A DNA stretch of 64,000 nt from Gavia stellata. Its lineage: Eukaryota; Chordata; Aves; Gaviiformes; Gaviidae. Below the pieces are notes generated by a model. That model did not search any database, had not been told where the DNA came from, and saw only the letters and a program-made list of their open reading frames with translations. The position numbers and the translations under genes were made by a program. Positions 40,801-50,120 of this stretch are shown piece after piece (positions within the stretch are counted from its first letter, which is position 1; the number at the start of each line of letters is the position of its first letter). The stretch spans positions 73,328,495-73,392,494 of the forward strand of contig NC_082597.1 in assembly GCF_030936135.1 (NCBI RefSeq). Reading direction: 5' to 3'.

Positions 40801-41255
40801 GCCCTAGAAATATTAGTGCTATTCTCGCTGAAGCACTTTGATGTGGAGGAGGTCAGTCAATGCCTGAGACCACACAATACTTTACCTGGGTGAGCTGACA
40901 AACTCTCATCTACAGGGTCATCACGTTGCTTTCTTACTCAGCCTTACCACATGAAAATATGAATGTATCCTTGATGCCTTCTAGTCGTATGTTGCCTTTG
41001 AAATAGGCTCTGATCAATCATTTCTCTCTCAGGTACGTGTACCTGGGGCTGACTTTGGTGTTGGGCACGGTGTCCATTTTCTTCAGTGTTGCAGTCCTTT
41101 GGGTTCTCCGGAAAAGGTCTTCTCCACAAGATGAGACCCTCTCAGCCAACGGGGAGAGAGGCACCTGTGGGACAAAGAGCAGGAAAGATAATTTTGTCAA
41201 TAGTGACCGTTTAATTCAGACAACTTACTGGCCAGAAAAGGAGACTAGACTTTAG
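19754..41255 (+). CDS. SLCO1C1: SLCO1C1 (OATP1C1), thyroid-hormone/organic-anion transporter, complete coding region in 14 exons
   Basis: Coding exons are 19754-19882, 22981-23122, 23933-24065, 24680-24801, 25736-25882, 26978-27076, 27650-27895, 28766-28930, 32310-32505, 33562-33727, 34153-34337, 38554-38618, 39873-39990 and 41033-41255. They join in frame to 2,136 nt, giving 711 residues plus TAG, against about 712 in human OATP1C1. Visible features: a short cytoplasmic N-terminus, TM1-TM6 with the OATP signature [11 protein letters not shown] at residues 266-276, TM7-TM9, a cysteine-rich Kazal-type extracellular loop (Cys475 to Cys546), TM10-TM12, and a cytoplasmic tail ending E-T-R-L. Known for the family: plasma-membrane uptake of thyroxine, reverse T3 and some conjugated steroids at brain capillaries and choroid plexus. 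The N-terminus (M-E-I-S-S-K-E-N) and the loop match OATP1C1 rather than 1A or 1B. The ATG at 19754 is the first in its exon. All introns are GT-AG except the one after 27895, which has a GC donor. Confidence 0.96.
19883..22980 (+). other. SLCO1C1 intron 1 after the first coding exon (3.1 kb)
   Basis: GT-AG intron. I see no repeat element, RNA gene or extra OATP-like exon in it. Confidence 0.7.
22981..23122 (+). CDS. SLCO1C1: SLCO1C1 coding exon 2 (TM1 and start of TM2)
   Basis: Flanked by TTTCACAG and GTATGTG. It encodes residues 44-91, with TM1 ([14 protein letters not shown]) and the strongly conserved OATP1 loop I-T-Q-I-E-R-R-F-D leading into V-I-D-G-S-F-E-I-G. Length is 142 nt and it ends after the first base of a Gly codon. 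Confidence 0.96.
23933..24065 (+). CDS. SLCO1C1: SLCO1C1 coding exon 3 (TM2-TM3)
   Basis: Acceptor CTCAAAG, donor GTAAGT. Its 133 nt complete TM2 ([13 protein letters not shown]), the K-L-H-R-P loop and TM3, ending M-P-Q-F-F-M-G. The last codon is split 2/1 with the next exon to give Arg135. Confidence 0.96.
24680..24801 (+). CDS. SLCO1C1: SLCO1C1 coding exon 4 (extracellular loop 2)
   Basis: Acceptor AAACAG, donor GTGAGC. Its 122 nt encode the hydrophilic second extracellular loop, with an N-glycosylation sequon N-S-T at residue 146 and the conserved S-I-S-P-C-L. It is the least conserved internal exon, and the matching exon of the neighbouring paralogue is 6 nt shorter. Confidence 0.94.
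25736..25882 (+). CDS. SLCO1C1: SLCO1C1 coding exon 5 (TM4 region)
   Basis: Acceptor ATCCAG, donor GTAAAA. Its 147 nt encode [17 protein letters not shown] and the invariant OATP stretch [13 protein letters not shown], then Y-I-D-D-Y. It starts in phase 1 and ends in phase 1. Confidence 0.96.
26978..27076 (+). CDS. SLCO1C1: SLCO1C1 coding exon 6 (TM5)
   Basis: Acceptor TTGCAG, donor GTAAGT. Its 99 nt encode [19 protein letters not shown], forming TM5, then [13 protein letters not shown]. Length and phase equal the paralogous exon at 61888-61986. Confidence 0.96.
27650..27895 (+). CDS. SLCO1C1: SLCO1C1 coding exon 7 (OATP signature, TM6, GC splice donor)
   Basis: Acceptor TTCTCCAG. The 246-nt exon encodes [16 protein letters not shown], the OATP family signature at the start of TM6, then a hydrophilic cytoplasmic loop rich in Ser, Lys and Gln. 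The frame continues into the next exon (D-F-L-P-S) only if the exon ends at 27895, where the donor is GCAAGA and not GT. The preceding AAAAG matches the strong exon-side consensus typical of GC donors. Confidence 0.94.
27896..27897 (+). other. SLCO1C1: Non-canonical GC splice donor of SLCO1C1
   Basis: The intron 27896-28765 begins GCAAGA and ends CTTGCAG. No GT within a few bases keeps the reading frame into the next exon. The same donor type occurs at the same place in the neighbouring gene. Confidence 0.88.
28766..28930 (+). CDS. SLCO1C1: SLCO1C1 coding exon 8 (TM7)
   Basis: Acceptor GTCTTGCAG, donor GTAATG. Its 165 nt encode [17 protein letters not shown]7, then the conserved [12 protein letters not shown] motif of OATP1 proteins. 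Confidence 0.96.
28931..32309 (+). other. SLCO1C1 intron between coding exons 8 and 9 (3.4 kb)
   Basis: GT-AG intron ending TGATTTCAG. A run of TTAATTAATATTAATATTAATT occurs near 32,259-32,280, just before the acceptor. No mobile element or exon is recognised. Confidence 0.65.
32310..32505 (+). CDS. SLCO1C1: SLCO1C1 coding exon 9 (TM8-TM9)
   Basis: Acceptor TGATTTCAG, donor GTATGC. Its 196 nt encode TM8 ([14 protein letters not shown]), a short basic loop with M-K-K, and TM9, ending [14 protein letters not shown]. Confidence 0.95.
32506..34152 (+). other. SLCO1C1 introns flanking the Kazal-loop exon (1,056 and 425 bp)
   Basis: These GT-AG introns surround exon 33562-33727. Nothing beyond splice signals is recognised. 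Confidence 0.65.
33562..33727 (+). CDS. SLCO1C1: SLCO1C1 coding exon 10 (Kazal-type loop, first part)
   Basis: Acceptor TTCCCCAG, donor GTAAGA. Its 166 nt encode the cysteine-rich large extracellular loop: Cys475, 479, 481, 490, 501 and 505, with C-G-E-N-G-V-T-Y and a sequon N-G-S at 509. The disulfide-bonded Kazal-like loop is a family hallmark needed for surface expression in studied OATPs. Confidence 0.95.
34153..34337 (+). CDS. SLCO1C1: SLCO1C1 coding exon 11 (end of Kazal loop, TM10)
   Basis: Acceptor TCTTCCAG, donor GTAAGA. Its 185 nt encode N-C-S-C (sequon at 519), further loop cysteines at 540 and 546, then TM10 ([14 protein letters not shown]) and [10 protein letters not shown]. The serine-rich spacer at residues 528-534 is the variable part. 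Confidence 0.95.
34338..38553 (+). other. Largest SLCO1C1 intron (4.2 kb)
   Basis: GT-AG intron. It holds a (TC)8 microsatellite at 35591-35606 and is otherwise AT-rich. No mobile element, RNA gene or coding exon is recognised. Confidence 0.65.
35591..35606. repeat. (TC)8 microsatellite
   Basis: Eight TC units are followed by a short C run inside an SLCO1C1 intron. Confidence 0.9.
38554..38618 (+). CDS. SLCO1C1: SLCO1C1 coding exon 12 (start of TM11)
   Basis: A short 65-nt exon between acceptor ATTTTTAG and donor GTAAGT. It encodes [21 protein letters not shown], matching the OATP1 segment before TM11. Both phases fit the neighbouring exons. Confidence 0.94.
39873..39990 (+). CDS. SLCO1C1: SLCO1C1 coding exon 13 (TM11 end and last extracellular loop)
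   Basis: Acceptor ACACCCAG, donor GTAACA. Its 118 nt encode G-I-P-A-P-V-Y-F-G, then the conserved D-T-T-C-L-K-W-G and R-G-A-C-R-L-Y-D. This is the usual OATP loop between TM11 and TM12. Confidence 0.95.
40323..40349. repeat. AAGT/AAAT tetranucleotide-like repeat
   Basis: Interspersed AAGT and AAAT units run for about 27 bp within the last SLCO1C1 intron. Confidence 0.85.
41033..41255 (+). CDS. SLCO1C1: SLCO1C1 last coding exon (TM12 and C-terminal tail, stop TAG)
   Basis: Acceptor TCTCTCAG. It encodes TM12 ([15 protein letters not shown]) and a basic, serine-rich cytoplasmic tail ending Y-W-P-E-K-E-T-R-L before TAG at 41253-41255. The last four residues fit a class I PDZ-binding pattern (T-x-L). 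Confidence 0.95.
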
Positions 41256-42113
41256 GAAGACTGAGATCTCCACCATGACTTTACCCAGTGAGTGGTGTTC
41301 CAGGCAAAAATTCATCATCAGTGAAGCGGTATCTTAGTATCCACCCTGAAAATGTTCACCTTCATGTAATTTTCACTGTAAACACCAAAAGCAAAGACAA
41401 CCATTTTAGCACATGTACAGCTCTGAAAACACTGCTCACCATTTGTCCTGCCGAGTCAGTGCCACTCAGGTGAGGGGATTTGTTATGGCTGGGGAGATGC
41501 AGCTTGCTCCCTCGCCGAGAAGCCGGTTTTATAGCTGCCCCTCAGCTCCATCCCTCCTCGTCAAGCTGCAACAGCCGCTGCTGCCCCTCGGCTTCCTTCT
41601 GTGTGTGAAGGGCAGTGGGGAAGCTGCAATGCAGCTCTCTCCACCCTGGTACCAGCCCAAGAGGAACCAGTGCACAAAACCCAATTTGGCAACCTGGAAG
41701 GTGCAGGGATATTCTGCACATAGCTGGCTCTTGCAAGCAGTGCGGCATGGGGCAGGAGGAAGGTGGTTTGCTGGAAGGACAAATCAGCTACAGGATCTGG
41801 GCATCTTGTGAATTCAACCCATAACACTTAGTACATCAAATGTTGTGGTTAGGGATTCTTTATCAAGTAGCTCTGTTACAGCACAACAATAACAGCAATA
41901 AAAATTGTCATCACAGTCAAAGAGACCACAAGAGTATTGTTCAAAGGAAACTGGAATAAAAACAGAGCTTTTTTAGGTTTCCAGCAGTTTCTTGCTACTT
42001 GCTAGTACTCAGCGTCTGAATAATTCCATGTGTTTTATGCAATGTAATAACACCATGATACAAGATACATATGATTTATTTTTTTAAAAGCTATGACAAG
42101 ACAGCTTGGGAAC

Positions 42114-42119
42114 AATAAA
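42114..42119 (+). terminator. Candidate poly(A) signal of SLCO1C1
   Basis: AATAAA lies 0.86 kb after the stop codon. Two earlier hexamers at 41897-41902 and 41955-41960 are alternatives. A GT-containing stretch begins about 20 bases downstream. Usage cannot be told from sequence alone. Confidence 0.35.
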
Positions 42120-42243
42120 ATGAATTCAAAGACCAGGTGATTTGGGGCTTTTCCTTTTAATTGATTTTTCTAGCTGAAACTAAGACATGTATCATAGTAT
42201 CCCTTTATATATAATTTTTGCAGTTTGACAGTATTTGGTGTTA

Positions 42244-42249
42244 AATAAA
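42244..42249 (+). terminator. Candidate distal poly(A) signal of SLCO1C1
   Basis: AATAAA is followed at once by a G/T-rich element (TTTGGGGTGGGGAG), the usual downstream element of a cleavage site. It is the best-looking hexamer in the 1 kb after the stop codon. Confidence 0.45.
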
Positions 42250-42734
42250 TTTGGGGTGGGGAGTACAATGGAGAGCTGTTTAACATGGAACTAAATCTCA
42301 AGAATGCTTGCACTGAAGAAGATAGTGACAGCACCACTGCAAATTATGGCCTTTAAAGCAAGTAGAACTTTAGAGCACAGGATGAAAAGTAGGCTTCACC
42401 CTTCATTATAATATTGGCAAAAAAATCTCAGATCACATCGCTTGCATCTCAGCAGTGACTGTAGGTACCCTGCTGCCTAGCTGAACTTGCAGGTCAGAGG
42501 CAGATGTAGAGCCTCTCCTGTGGGATGCATGAGGAGGAGCAGATGTATAAGAATGGGATTCAATGATATATGTTTACAGTGTGCCATTAGGAAACTACCT
42601 TATCCATTCAATAGGAATACCAAGAAGGGTGTTGCTTAAGTACCAAATATCTTCAGAAGGTAAGGGTTTAAAGCCATCACTTGAGAAAATGCAGTTGTCA
42701 GAGGAAGGACCAATGCCACCCACCATTTGCTATG

Positions 42735-42800
42735 CGGCTGAGTGTTTAGACAGTGGCCTGGAATATGGGAGACCCAGTCCTATGTTCCAGCTCTTTGTCC
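42735..42800 (+). mobile_element. MIR1_Amn-like tRNA-derived SINE relic
   Basis: The stretch TTTAGACAGTGGCCTGG, then GGGAGACCCAGTCCTATGTTC and CAGCTCTTTG follows the tRNA-related head of the amniote MIR1_Amn consensus (gagcaatGGCCTGGgactcaGGAGACCtgggTTC..). The copy is short and decayed. Confidence 0.5.
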
Positions 42801-45800
42801 TCCCAGGTGAGTGTCAGAGGTTACAGGCAGTGGGGTACTGGAGAGCTGTGGCTGTTCACTTTGCCTTGTATAACCTGATATTGAAATAAACAAACAAAAT
42901 TAAAATAATTAAAAGGTTTATGAATATGGGACTAACTGAAGTATTATGGCTAGGGTGAATCACAAAGATGGGCATTCCAGTCTCAGGTCTCATTCATACT
43001 ACATCATCATAAAAACAGCAAAAAATGCCAAACCGCATCAGCATCCACAAGTAAAAGAGATGCTTGGAGCCTTCCATAGCCTCCTCAGGAGGGCACTTTT
43101 CATGGCAATGAGCTGTCAGATCCAGTGAGAGAAAGGGACAACCCAACTTAAGTACACACTGGGATAAAAAAGGAGGGATATCTGCATTTCACTCAATGCT
43201 TGATGCTGTATGTGTGTCAAATAAATGGGGATGATTCCTAATTTGTGAATCAGTCTGGAAGGGTTTACAGCAGGGACACTGCTGCTTAGCAATGCTGAAG
43301 CTGTCGCAGAGGCAGTTCTGCACATGCCCGGTAGCAAGATGGCCAGGAAAATTCACTGGCTTACAGGACAAAGAAAGAAATTAAGAGACATAAACATATC
43401 CTGCTCTAATTCAGAAAGAAACACGAAAAAAAATTAACTTCTTGGGTTATCACCTAAGCTTATACATGTAAGCCTGTACTTAGTGAATAATTCTTTTAAA
43501 GCATGGGCTTTCCTTCCGTACCCCATTTTCTTTACATGTGAAAGGAAGAGGAATACTATAAAAGAATTTGTTTCAGTAAGTCTTATTTTCATTATGGTTT
43601 AAAAATGAGCACTCTTCTCCTCTCAGCCTTCAGCAATGGTAATACTGTAAGTTACCAATCAGATATACTCCGTTCCCACTTCGAAATATTTTCAGGTCTG
43701 CTACTTTATTTTAATACTTCAAGTAGTAATGTGGATGCATGGATGAGTGTCTGACTAGATAAACATATTCTGAATTTGTTATAATAGATGAACAAATGGT
43801 CTCAGCACTAAGGGATTTGGACCTGTCAGGTTCTTCCTACCAGAATTCTTCATCTTAAATTAAATCTGCAACTGGTAATGTCTCACAACGGTCAACAATT
43901 TGGATTTTTTTCTTTTCTTTTTGGAATTAGAGATATTAAACAACAAATGAAAGACTGCAAAAAAGCAAATGCCTTTCATTTTCAAAAGTGAGACTGCTAA
44001 AATAATTGGTTGAGGAGATTTCGCAACCGTTGATGTCAGCCTTTGAGGACAGAGTGGGACTCACAACCTTGTTAAGAAGTACCCATGGGCTGTACGCCAT
44101 GTAAAAATGGTATTCATACATTTTCGTCTTATAGCAAGGACCCTAACTGGCACATACGGGAGTAGACAAGGGTACCAGGCCATGTCACATGATGGGATGT
44201 GCAACCGGGCCCTGGGCACGTGAGCCAGTGCACATTTTCTCTTCTAGCTCCCAGCAAAAAATGCAACTCTCAAATGACATAACGTTTCTTACTTATAGGC
44301 ACATCATTTCTAATCATATCAGGAGGGAAACACTGAGGATTTCTAACAAATGGAGGCAAAAAGATGAGGTCAGTAGACTGTGGGGACAATGCATCTGATC
44401 TATAGCTCATGTCCTCCCGGCATTTGAGAGGAAAGAAGCATCAGAATAGGATGAAGTATCTTCAGGTCACAGACAGTAGAACAGCTACCCCATCCTTGTG
44501 CCACTCTTAAATTGCTGTATATGATCCTGTAATCTGAGGGAATTGCCAAAAGACAGAGAGCAAGTAAGTGGTGTGAATGTATCAAGAAAATACATATAGG
44601 CTGAATAATGATAGGTTGCCTCCTTGATGTGCTCAAAATAATGAGTAAGATTGATGTATGAAGTAACTATTATAATATTTTTAAATACCAGCATGTTTAT
44701 TATCATCTGAGAGAAAAAATTGACATTACCACTTTGGCTGGTTTGACTGTTGATGACACAACACAGTTTAACTGTTTGAAACATGCAACTTAATTCTGCA
44801 TAACATTGAAAGGAAAAAAGGTTACTCCTCTCTAGAAGCTATGAAGTGCATAGTACATAGACTCACAAGTAGCTAAGTCACAGGGGTATTTTAAAAGTAT
44901 TTGTAAATAGGGAACCATTCTTGATAAGCGTGAGAAATATGAAGAAAGTGAGCACAATTTTTTAACAGAAGGAAAGCATAGGAGAATATTAAAAACTAGC
45001 AAGTATAGCATAAATGAACAGAGGAAATATTTCATCTCACAAGTAGTAGAATTATGGGGATAGAAGTTTAGACAGATTTAAATAGTACTAGATGAAGCCA
45101 AAAAAATGTATTGAGGGCTCTTTAAGGTGTAAAGAAAGACCACCTCAGAAAGTCTCAGGCCAAAAGAAAGAATAAAAATTCCCTGCTGACTCTGATCAGG
45201 TGTTGGGTATAGGCCCTGCACTGCGTTGGCTCTCAGCTACCAGCTTGTCTGCCCTCGTAGAGCAGCCCCTGTCAGCAAGAGCCCTTGGGCTGGAGGGATC
45301 ACAGGTCTGATTCAGGCTGGTTGTCTCTTCTTGCACCCTGGAGCATCACTAAGCAAGTGCTGCATAAGGCAGTTCTTCATCCAGTGCTAATCAATCTCTG
45401 GAAGAAAGAAAGTCCATAGCTGCCATAAAAATTATGAGAGCAATTTAAGTGTGTGGCCCTTTAATGGTGATTTAGAGTGCTCGTTAAAATGACCTTACCT
45501 AAGCAACATCTGGTTAATATCATCAGGAGGTTGGTTAACCAACAGCTCGTCACAGATTAAGACAGTTCATTGAATTCTGAAGAACGTAAATAAGGAAAGG
45601 ATTTAGTGGAGAGCAAATGGAGCACATTCTCACAGCTTGATGGTGACCAGGTCAGGATACTTTCTCTCATGGCTGTTGAGCAAGGTAACTCTGACAGATT
45701 GTTGTACACTGTGGTAACCAGAACCCTCTCCTTGATTCCCTGATGTTGACAATTCTAAAAGAAGATGCTGAGAAATGGGGACTGGTTTAGAAAAAAACCC

Positions 45801-48289
45801 TGTGAAAGTGCTATGCAGTCAGCAAAAATCTGTTTATTTAATTCTGCAGACAAAGGTAGGCTATGTTCCAGTGCCTGGAAATGAAACAGGATATAACTGC
45901 ATTAGAAAGATGATACATATTTTTCACTAGAACAACTGTCTTTGGGGTGTTATAGATTTTTCTGTCATGTGTAGGCTTTAAATCAAGACTTGACCATTCT
46001 TGTAAAAGGTCTGCTCTAGTGTAACAAGACAGATGAACAGCTTAGTGAAGTTGTGTTGTATATAATGCCAGCTATACAATTATTTGAACCCTAATATTTT
46101 TTTCAGTCCTTATATCTCAGGTAATATCCCAGACCATACAAAGGTGACGGGGGGTCTTGCCCTGGGTATTTCACCTGAAGTATGCATGTTTTTCATTGCC
46201 GTTATGCTACGATGCAGCACACATTTGGACTAGCTCTTACAAAAGTCTAAGTATTCTCACCTGGCAAAGACTTGCACACCTTCAATTCTGCATCTATAAT
46301 AACAACTCCAAACCAAGCTGCTGATTAAAACTGAATGCAAAGACAAGCTTAAAATCAGCCTTAAAGACTACCCTTTGTATTTTAAATAGAAAAGTAGTAA
46401 ATATCATTAAACCAGCACATCCTGGTCTACTTTTCCCCAATGACAAAATTATCAATGAGTTCTTATGAATGACAAAAGTTCCACTGAGCAGTGGAAGGAA
46501 CAAATCCCAGACACTAGCTAAGATGGCTACACCAAATCAGCTTGTCAGCATGCTTTCCTTTCTTGGTAGCTCTACAGCAACAAGCTGAAACTAGATGCAC
46601 TGAAACAGGAGCATCAAGAAACCTTTTTCCATTATTGTAAAGGTTTTTCATGTTCTCGGCATTCCTGTAGTAGCCTAGCATTTGCTTAGCTGTACACCTT
46701 CCCTTTTACTAGTTCGTTAACTAAGAGTTAAATTTTAAAATACATTTATTATTTTCTTTATTTAGGGATTAGTGTCCCGAGAATAAAAAGGGCTCTCATC
46801 AAAGCTACCTACTGCAGTTGGCCTCTGCCTGGCCGACTGCTGGCTCACCCCTTGCAGATCGGTGCCTTGGCAGCCACTTCTTCTGGTGGGAGTCTGCTGC
46901 CACCCGCTGCCTGGAGGAGGCTGCAACCAGCTCCTGCGGTAAAGGTGATTATCTTAGTGTGGCTTTTGTAAGGATTGTTTTTATTCTCAGGAGTAATCAG
47001 CAATTACTGATATCTCAGTGTTCTTATTAAGGGGATTTTTACTATCATAATCCAATGTTTTCCCATGAGTGTAAGTTACAGTCATATGGGAGGGCTTGGA
47101 TGAAAAAAAGGATGAGATACGTCTTTTTTCAGGTGTGGGACCATAGTCTTTGATTTGACTTCAGTAGTTTCCCATTTTCCATTCTGGTACTTTTGGTCAA
47201 CAGTTCTTGATTCAAGAAGTCAACTTTGAATGTGAATGCTTCCACAGACAGCTTGGACAACAGCAGTCTGAATATAGAAAAATTCTTCTCAGCCATACAG
47301 AAAGCAAAGTATAAAAGATATTTTCATTCCAGAAAAGTTATAAATTAATGATATATACAGGACTAGAAAAAAATGGGGAGAAATTGCTGTGTATTCATAT
47401 GGTAGAATGAGGAAACCAAAGGAATACTGTTTCCCCTTTTTCTATATGGAAAAGAAAGTGGCACTTTTTCTACAGGTTCTACTATTTCTAAATTACAGAG
47501 TACATTTAGCTCCATGCCTTTTCATATTTTTGGGATCAAAAGACAAAAAAAAACTGTGTAGGTCTGCTAATACATCTGAAGACAACCTGAAAACAGAACC
47601 TTGGGAATGCAAGGCTCCATCAAAAAACAGTGTAAAATGAGGGAATAATTATCTTCACATAGTCAGAGCATAATAGTAGAGCTTGTGACACACCTTTGAG
47701 GAAGGATGAGGACACAGGTGTTTGTGTGTATGTGCCCTTGGTGGAACATCAGTAACCACACAGATTAGTGGAAGTACAGTATGCCATCCTGTAATAAAGA
47801 GCAACAGACAAGGGCCAAGATGCCTATCTTGTGACTAGAAAATGTCAATAATGGTATAAGAAACCTGCTGGAAGTGGGTGGTTGATGCTTTATGCCATAA
47901 CAGAACATGAAGATTCCCCACCTCTGAGAAGAAGAGGCCCACATCTGTTGTAGGACCATGAATTTCAACCTCTTGCATGTAGTTGATGCTAAATACGTGA
48001 TCATCTGACTGTGAAGATATGCTTGACTCTTTTAGAGAAATTGCAACGGGCAGCCGTGCTGGTTTTTTTAATTCAGACCTAAATCTGATGAATGCAATCA
48101 TAATGTAACACCATGGTTTTTCTCTGCAACAATGAATGAAGCCCTCCTTGACCATGTTATTGATCATTTAGTCATGGAAAACTAAAAACAGTTCTGCACA
48201 AAAAGTTAAAAAAAAGGGGAATCAATAAAATACGAAGAGAGGTTTATGGAAGATTATGGAACAAGTTATCCTTGAAGCCATTATTAGTC

Positions 48290-49386
48290 ACACAATGGAT
48301 TGGTGATTGGGAACTGCCAGCAGTACATGTTGTTTACTGGGACTTTAGCAAGACCTTTGGCACAGTTTCCCTTATTATCCTGGTAGCCAAACAGGTGAGA
48401 TACAGTCCTGCTATAGGGTGGGTAGAAAATTAGAAGATCTGAAATTGCCATCAGCAGTTCAAAGCCCAGCAGCTGGTGGCCAGTTGCTAGTGATGTTCCT
48501 CAGCAGTCAATACTGGGGCTGATAATGGTTAACAACTTCATTAATGGTTTGGAGACTAAGACTGGAAGTGCTCTTAGCAAATTCATGTATGATGTCAAAC
48601 TGAGGAAAGGAGCAGTTCATGTCCTGGATGGCAGAATGGCAGAGGAGTTTTGATGAGGGTGGAGAAAAGGGCTGACAGGAACTCATAAAGTTCAGCAAAG
48701 GAAAATGCAAAGCCCTGCACCTGGGATAGAACGAATCTATCCACAGAATATGTCAAGGGAGTCAGCTAGACAGAAAACAGCTTTGCACAAACGGACCTTT
48801 GGGTCCTGGTGGACAGTGAGTTAAACATGAGACAGTAGTGCACCTCTGAGCCTACAAGGCTAACTGCATATTAGGCTACAGTTGTTAAAGACCAGAAGAT
48901 CTGGAAAAGTTGTTCTTTCCTTCTGTTCAGTACTTGTCAGACTGCATTTGGAATGCTGTGTGTGGTTTGAGGCTCTCCAGAGCAAGACAGACATTGATAA
49001 ACTGAATCAAATTGAGCAAATGATGGATCTTTCTTCAGCTATCTAATGGGTGCTTATGCAGAAGACAGCACCAGACTCTCCCCTGTGCACAGGTGATGTA
49101 CATCAAAAAGATGAGAGGCAATAGACACAAGTTGCAGCAAAGGAGATTCCAATTATACATACATATGTTTATACAAGTTATTTACTGTCAGAGTGGTCAG
49201 ACACTGGACGAGGTGATAAGGGAGGCTGTGGAACCTCCTTCCTTGGAGCTTTCCATCCAAAACTCAACTTGATGAGACCTAAGCAACACCAACAAACTTT
49301 GAAGTTAGTCCTGCTTTTAGTGGAGAGGATTGGACCAGGTGAGCTCCAGAGTTTCCTTGCAGTCTAAATTATGCTATGATTCTAAG
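48290..49386 (+). mobile_element. CR1 LINE fragment (reverse-transcriptase end and 3' terminus), degenerate
   Basis: Colinear matches to avian CR1 run from the reverse-transcriptase segment (TGGGACTTTAGCAAGACCTTTGGCA, CAGTCAATACTGGGGCTG, CCTGCACCTGGG, TTTGGGTCCTGGTGGACAGT) to the 3' end (GGAGGCTGTGGAACCTCCTTC, GATTGGACCAGGTGAGCTCCAGAG). It closes with the typical TATGATTCT terminus at about 49,375-49,386. Many stops and indels interrupt the frame, so it is a dead 5'-truncated copy, as most CR1 copies are. Confidence 0.9.
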
Positions 49387-49894
49387 ACTTTCTCTAAGCT
49401 TTTCTCTAAGATTACTTTCTTTTGGAAGGCATCCCAAACTTTGATGAAGCCAACAGTTAAGACCCATCTATTTTAGGTTTCTCAGCTAGGCACCAGTCTG
49501 TCTCTTCAGTTTTCATTACTGTTATTAAATTTCTAAATATATTATGCGTGACATTCCAGCTTCACTTTTTGAAATAACAGTAAAAGCACAAAGTTGGATG
49601 GAATGGTTAAACAGAGGAAAGACTGGATATCATAGAGGGAAAAAAGAAAATGAACCTGAGAATGGCAAAATAGCAGTGGAATACAATGTTAAATAGAAAG
49701 TTGCCCAGCTGATGGCGAATAACAGGAATTTCTGCTCCACAGTAGGAGTTCCTTAGCTGAAAATTTTTGAGAAGACCACAAGTGTACCTCTTAATTGTAG
49801 ATAACTAGCAACCACCCCTAAAAAGATGCTTTACTGAAAATGCTATATGTAATCTTAGAACATATCCGACAAGGCTAGAGATAAACAATAGTTA

Positions 49895-50120
49895 ATATTT
49901 CAAGATGTGACACTGGTGAGATTACACCTGGAATATTGTATACATTTTTAGCCATGTGCATTGACGAAATGTGGATCCAGATAGAAAGCACTGTAGTCAA
50001 GGGCTCCAAGGATATGCTGCAGAATCAAGAGAGCCTATTTTTCAAGAAATTATTGAGCATGTTCACCTAGTAAAACAGGTTGAAAAACAGCTTTCTTCAT
50101 TTGTGATCAAGGTTGAGTCC
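49895..50120 (+). mobile_element. Second, older CR1/L3-type LINE fragment
   Basis: CTGGTGAGATTACACCTGGAATATTGTATA and AAGGGCTCCAAGGATATGCTGCAG, given here in order, parallel the CR1 landmarks for the closing ORF2 segment (tGGTGAGgCCACAtCTGGAgTAcTGTgt .. AAGGGCTaCgAaGATGatgaAG). It is more diverged than the element at 48.3-49.4 kb and lacks a recognisable 3' end. Confidence 0.55.

Larger units (their letters stand above)
38619..41032 (+). other. SLCO1C1 introns before the last two coding exons (1,254 and 1,042 bp)
   Basis: GT-AG introns. A T14 run lies at 38737-38750 and an AAGTAAAT-type repeat at 40323-40349. No exon besides 39873-39990 is supported. Confidence 0.65.
41256..42265 (+). other. 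SLCO1C1: Likely SLCO1C1 3' UTR
   Basis: This is the sequence after the SLCO1C1 stop codon. It has no long ORF with recognisable homology and contains several AATAAA hexamers. The block 41,460-41,780 is clearly more GC-rich than its surroundings. The 3' end is inferred from the last good hexamer followed by GT-rich sequence, so the boundary could differ by several hundred bases. Confidence 0.5.
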
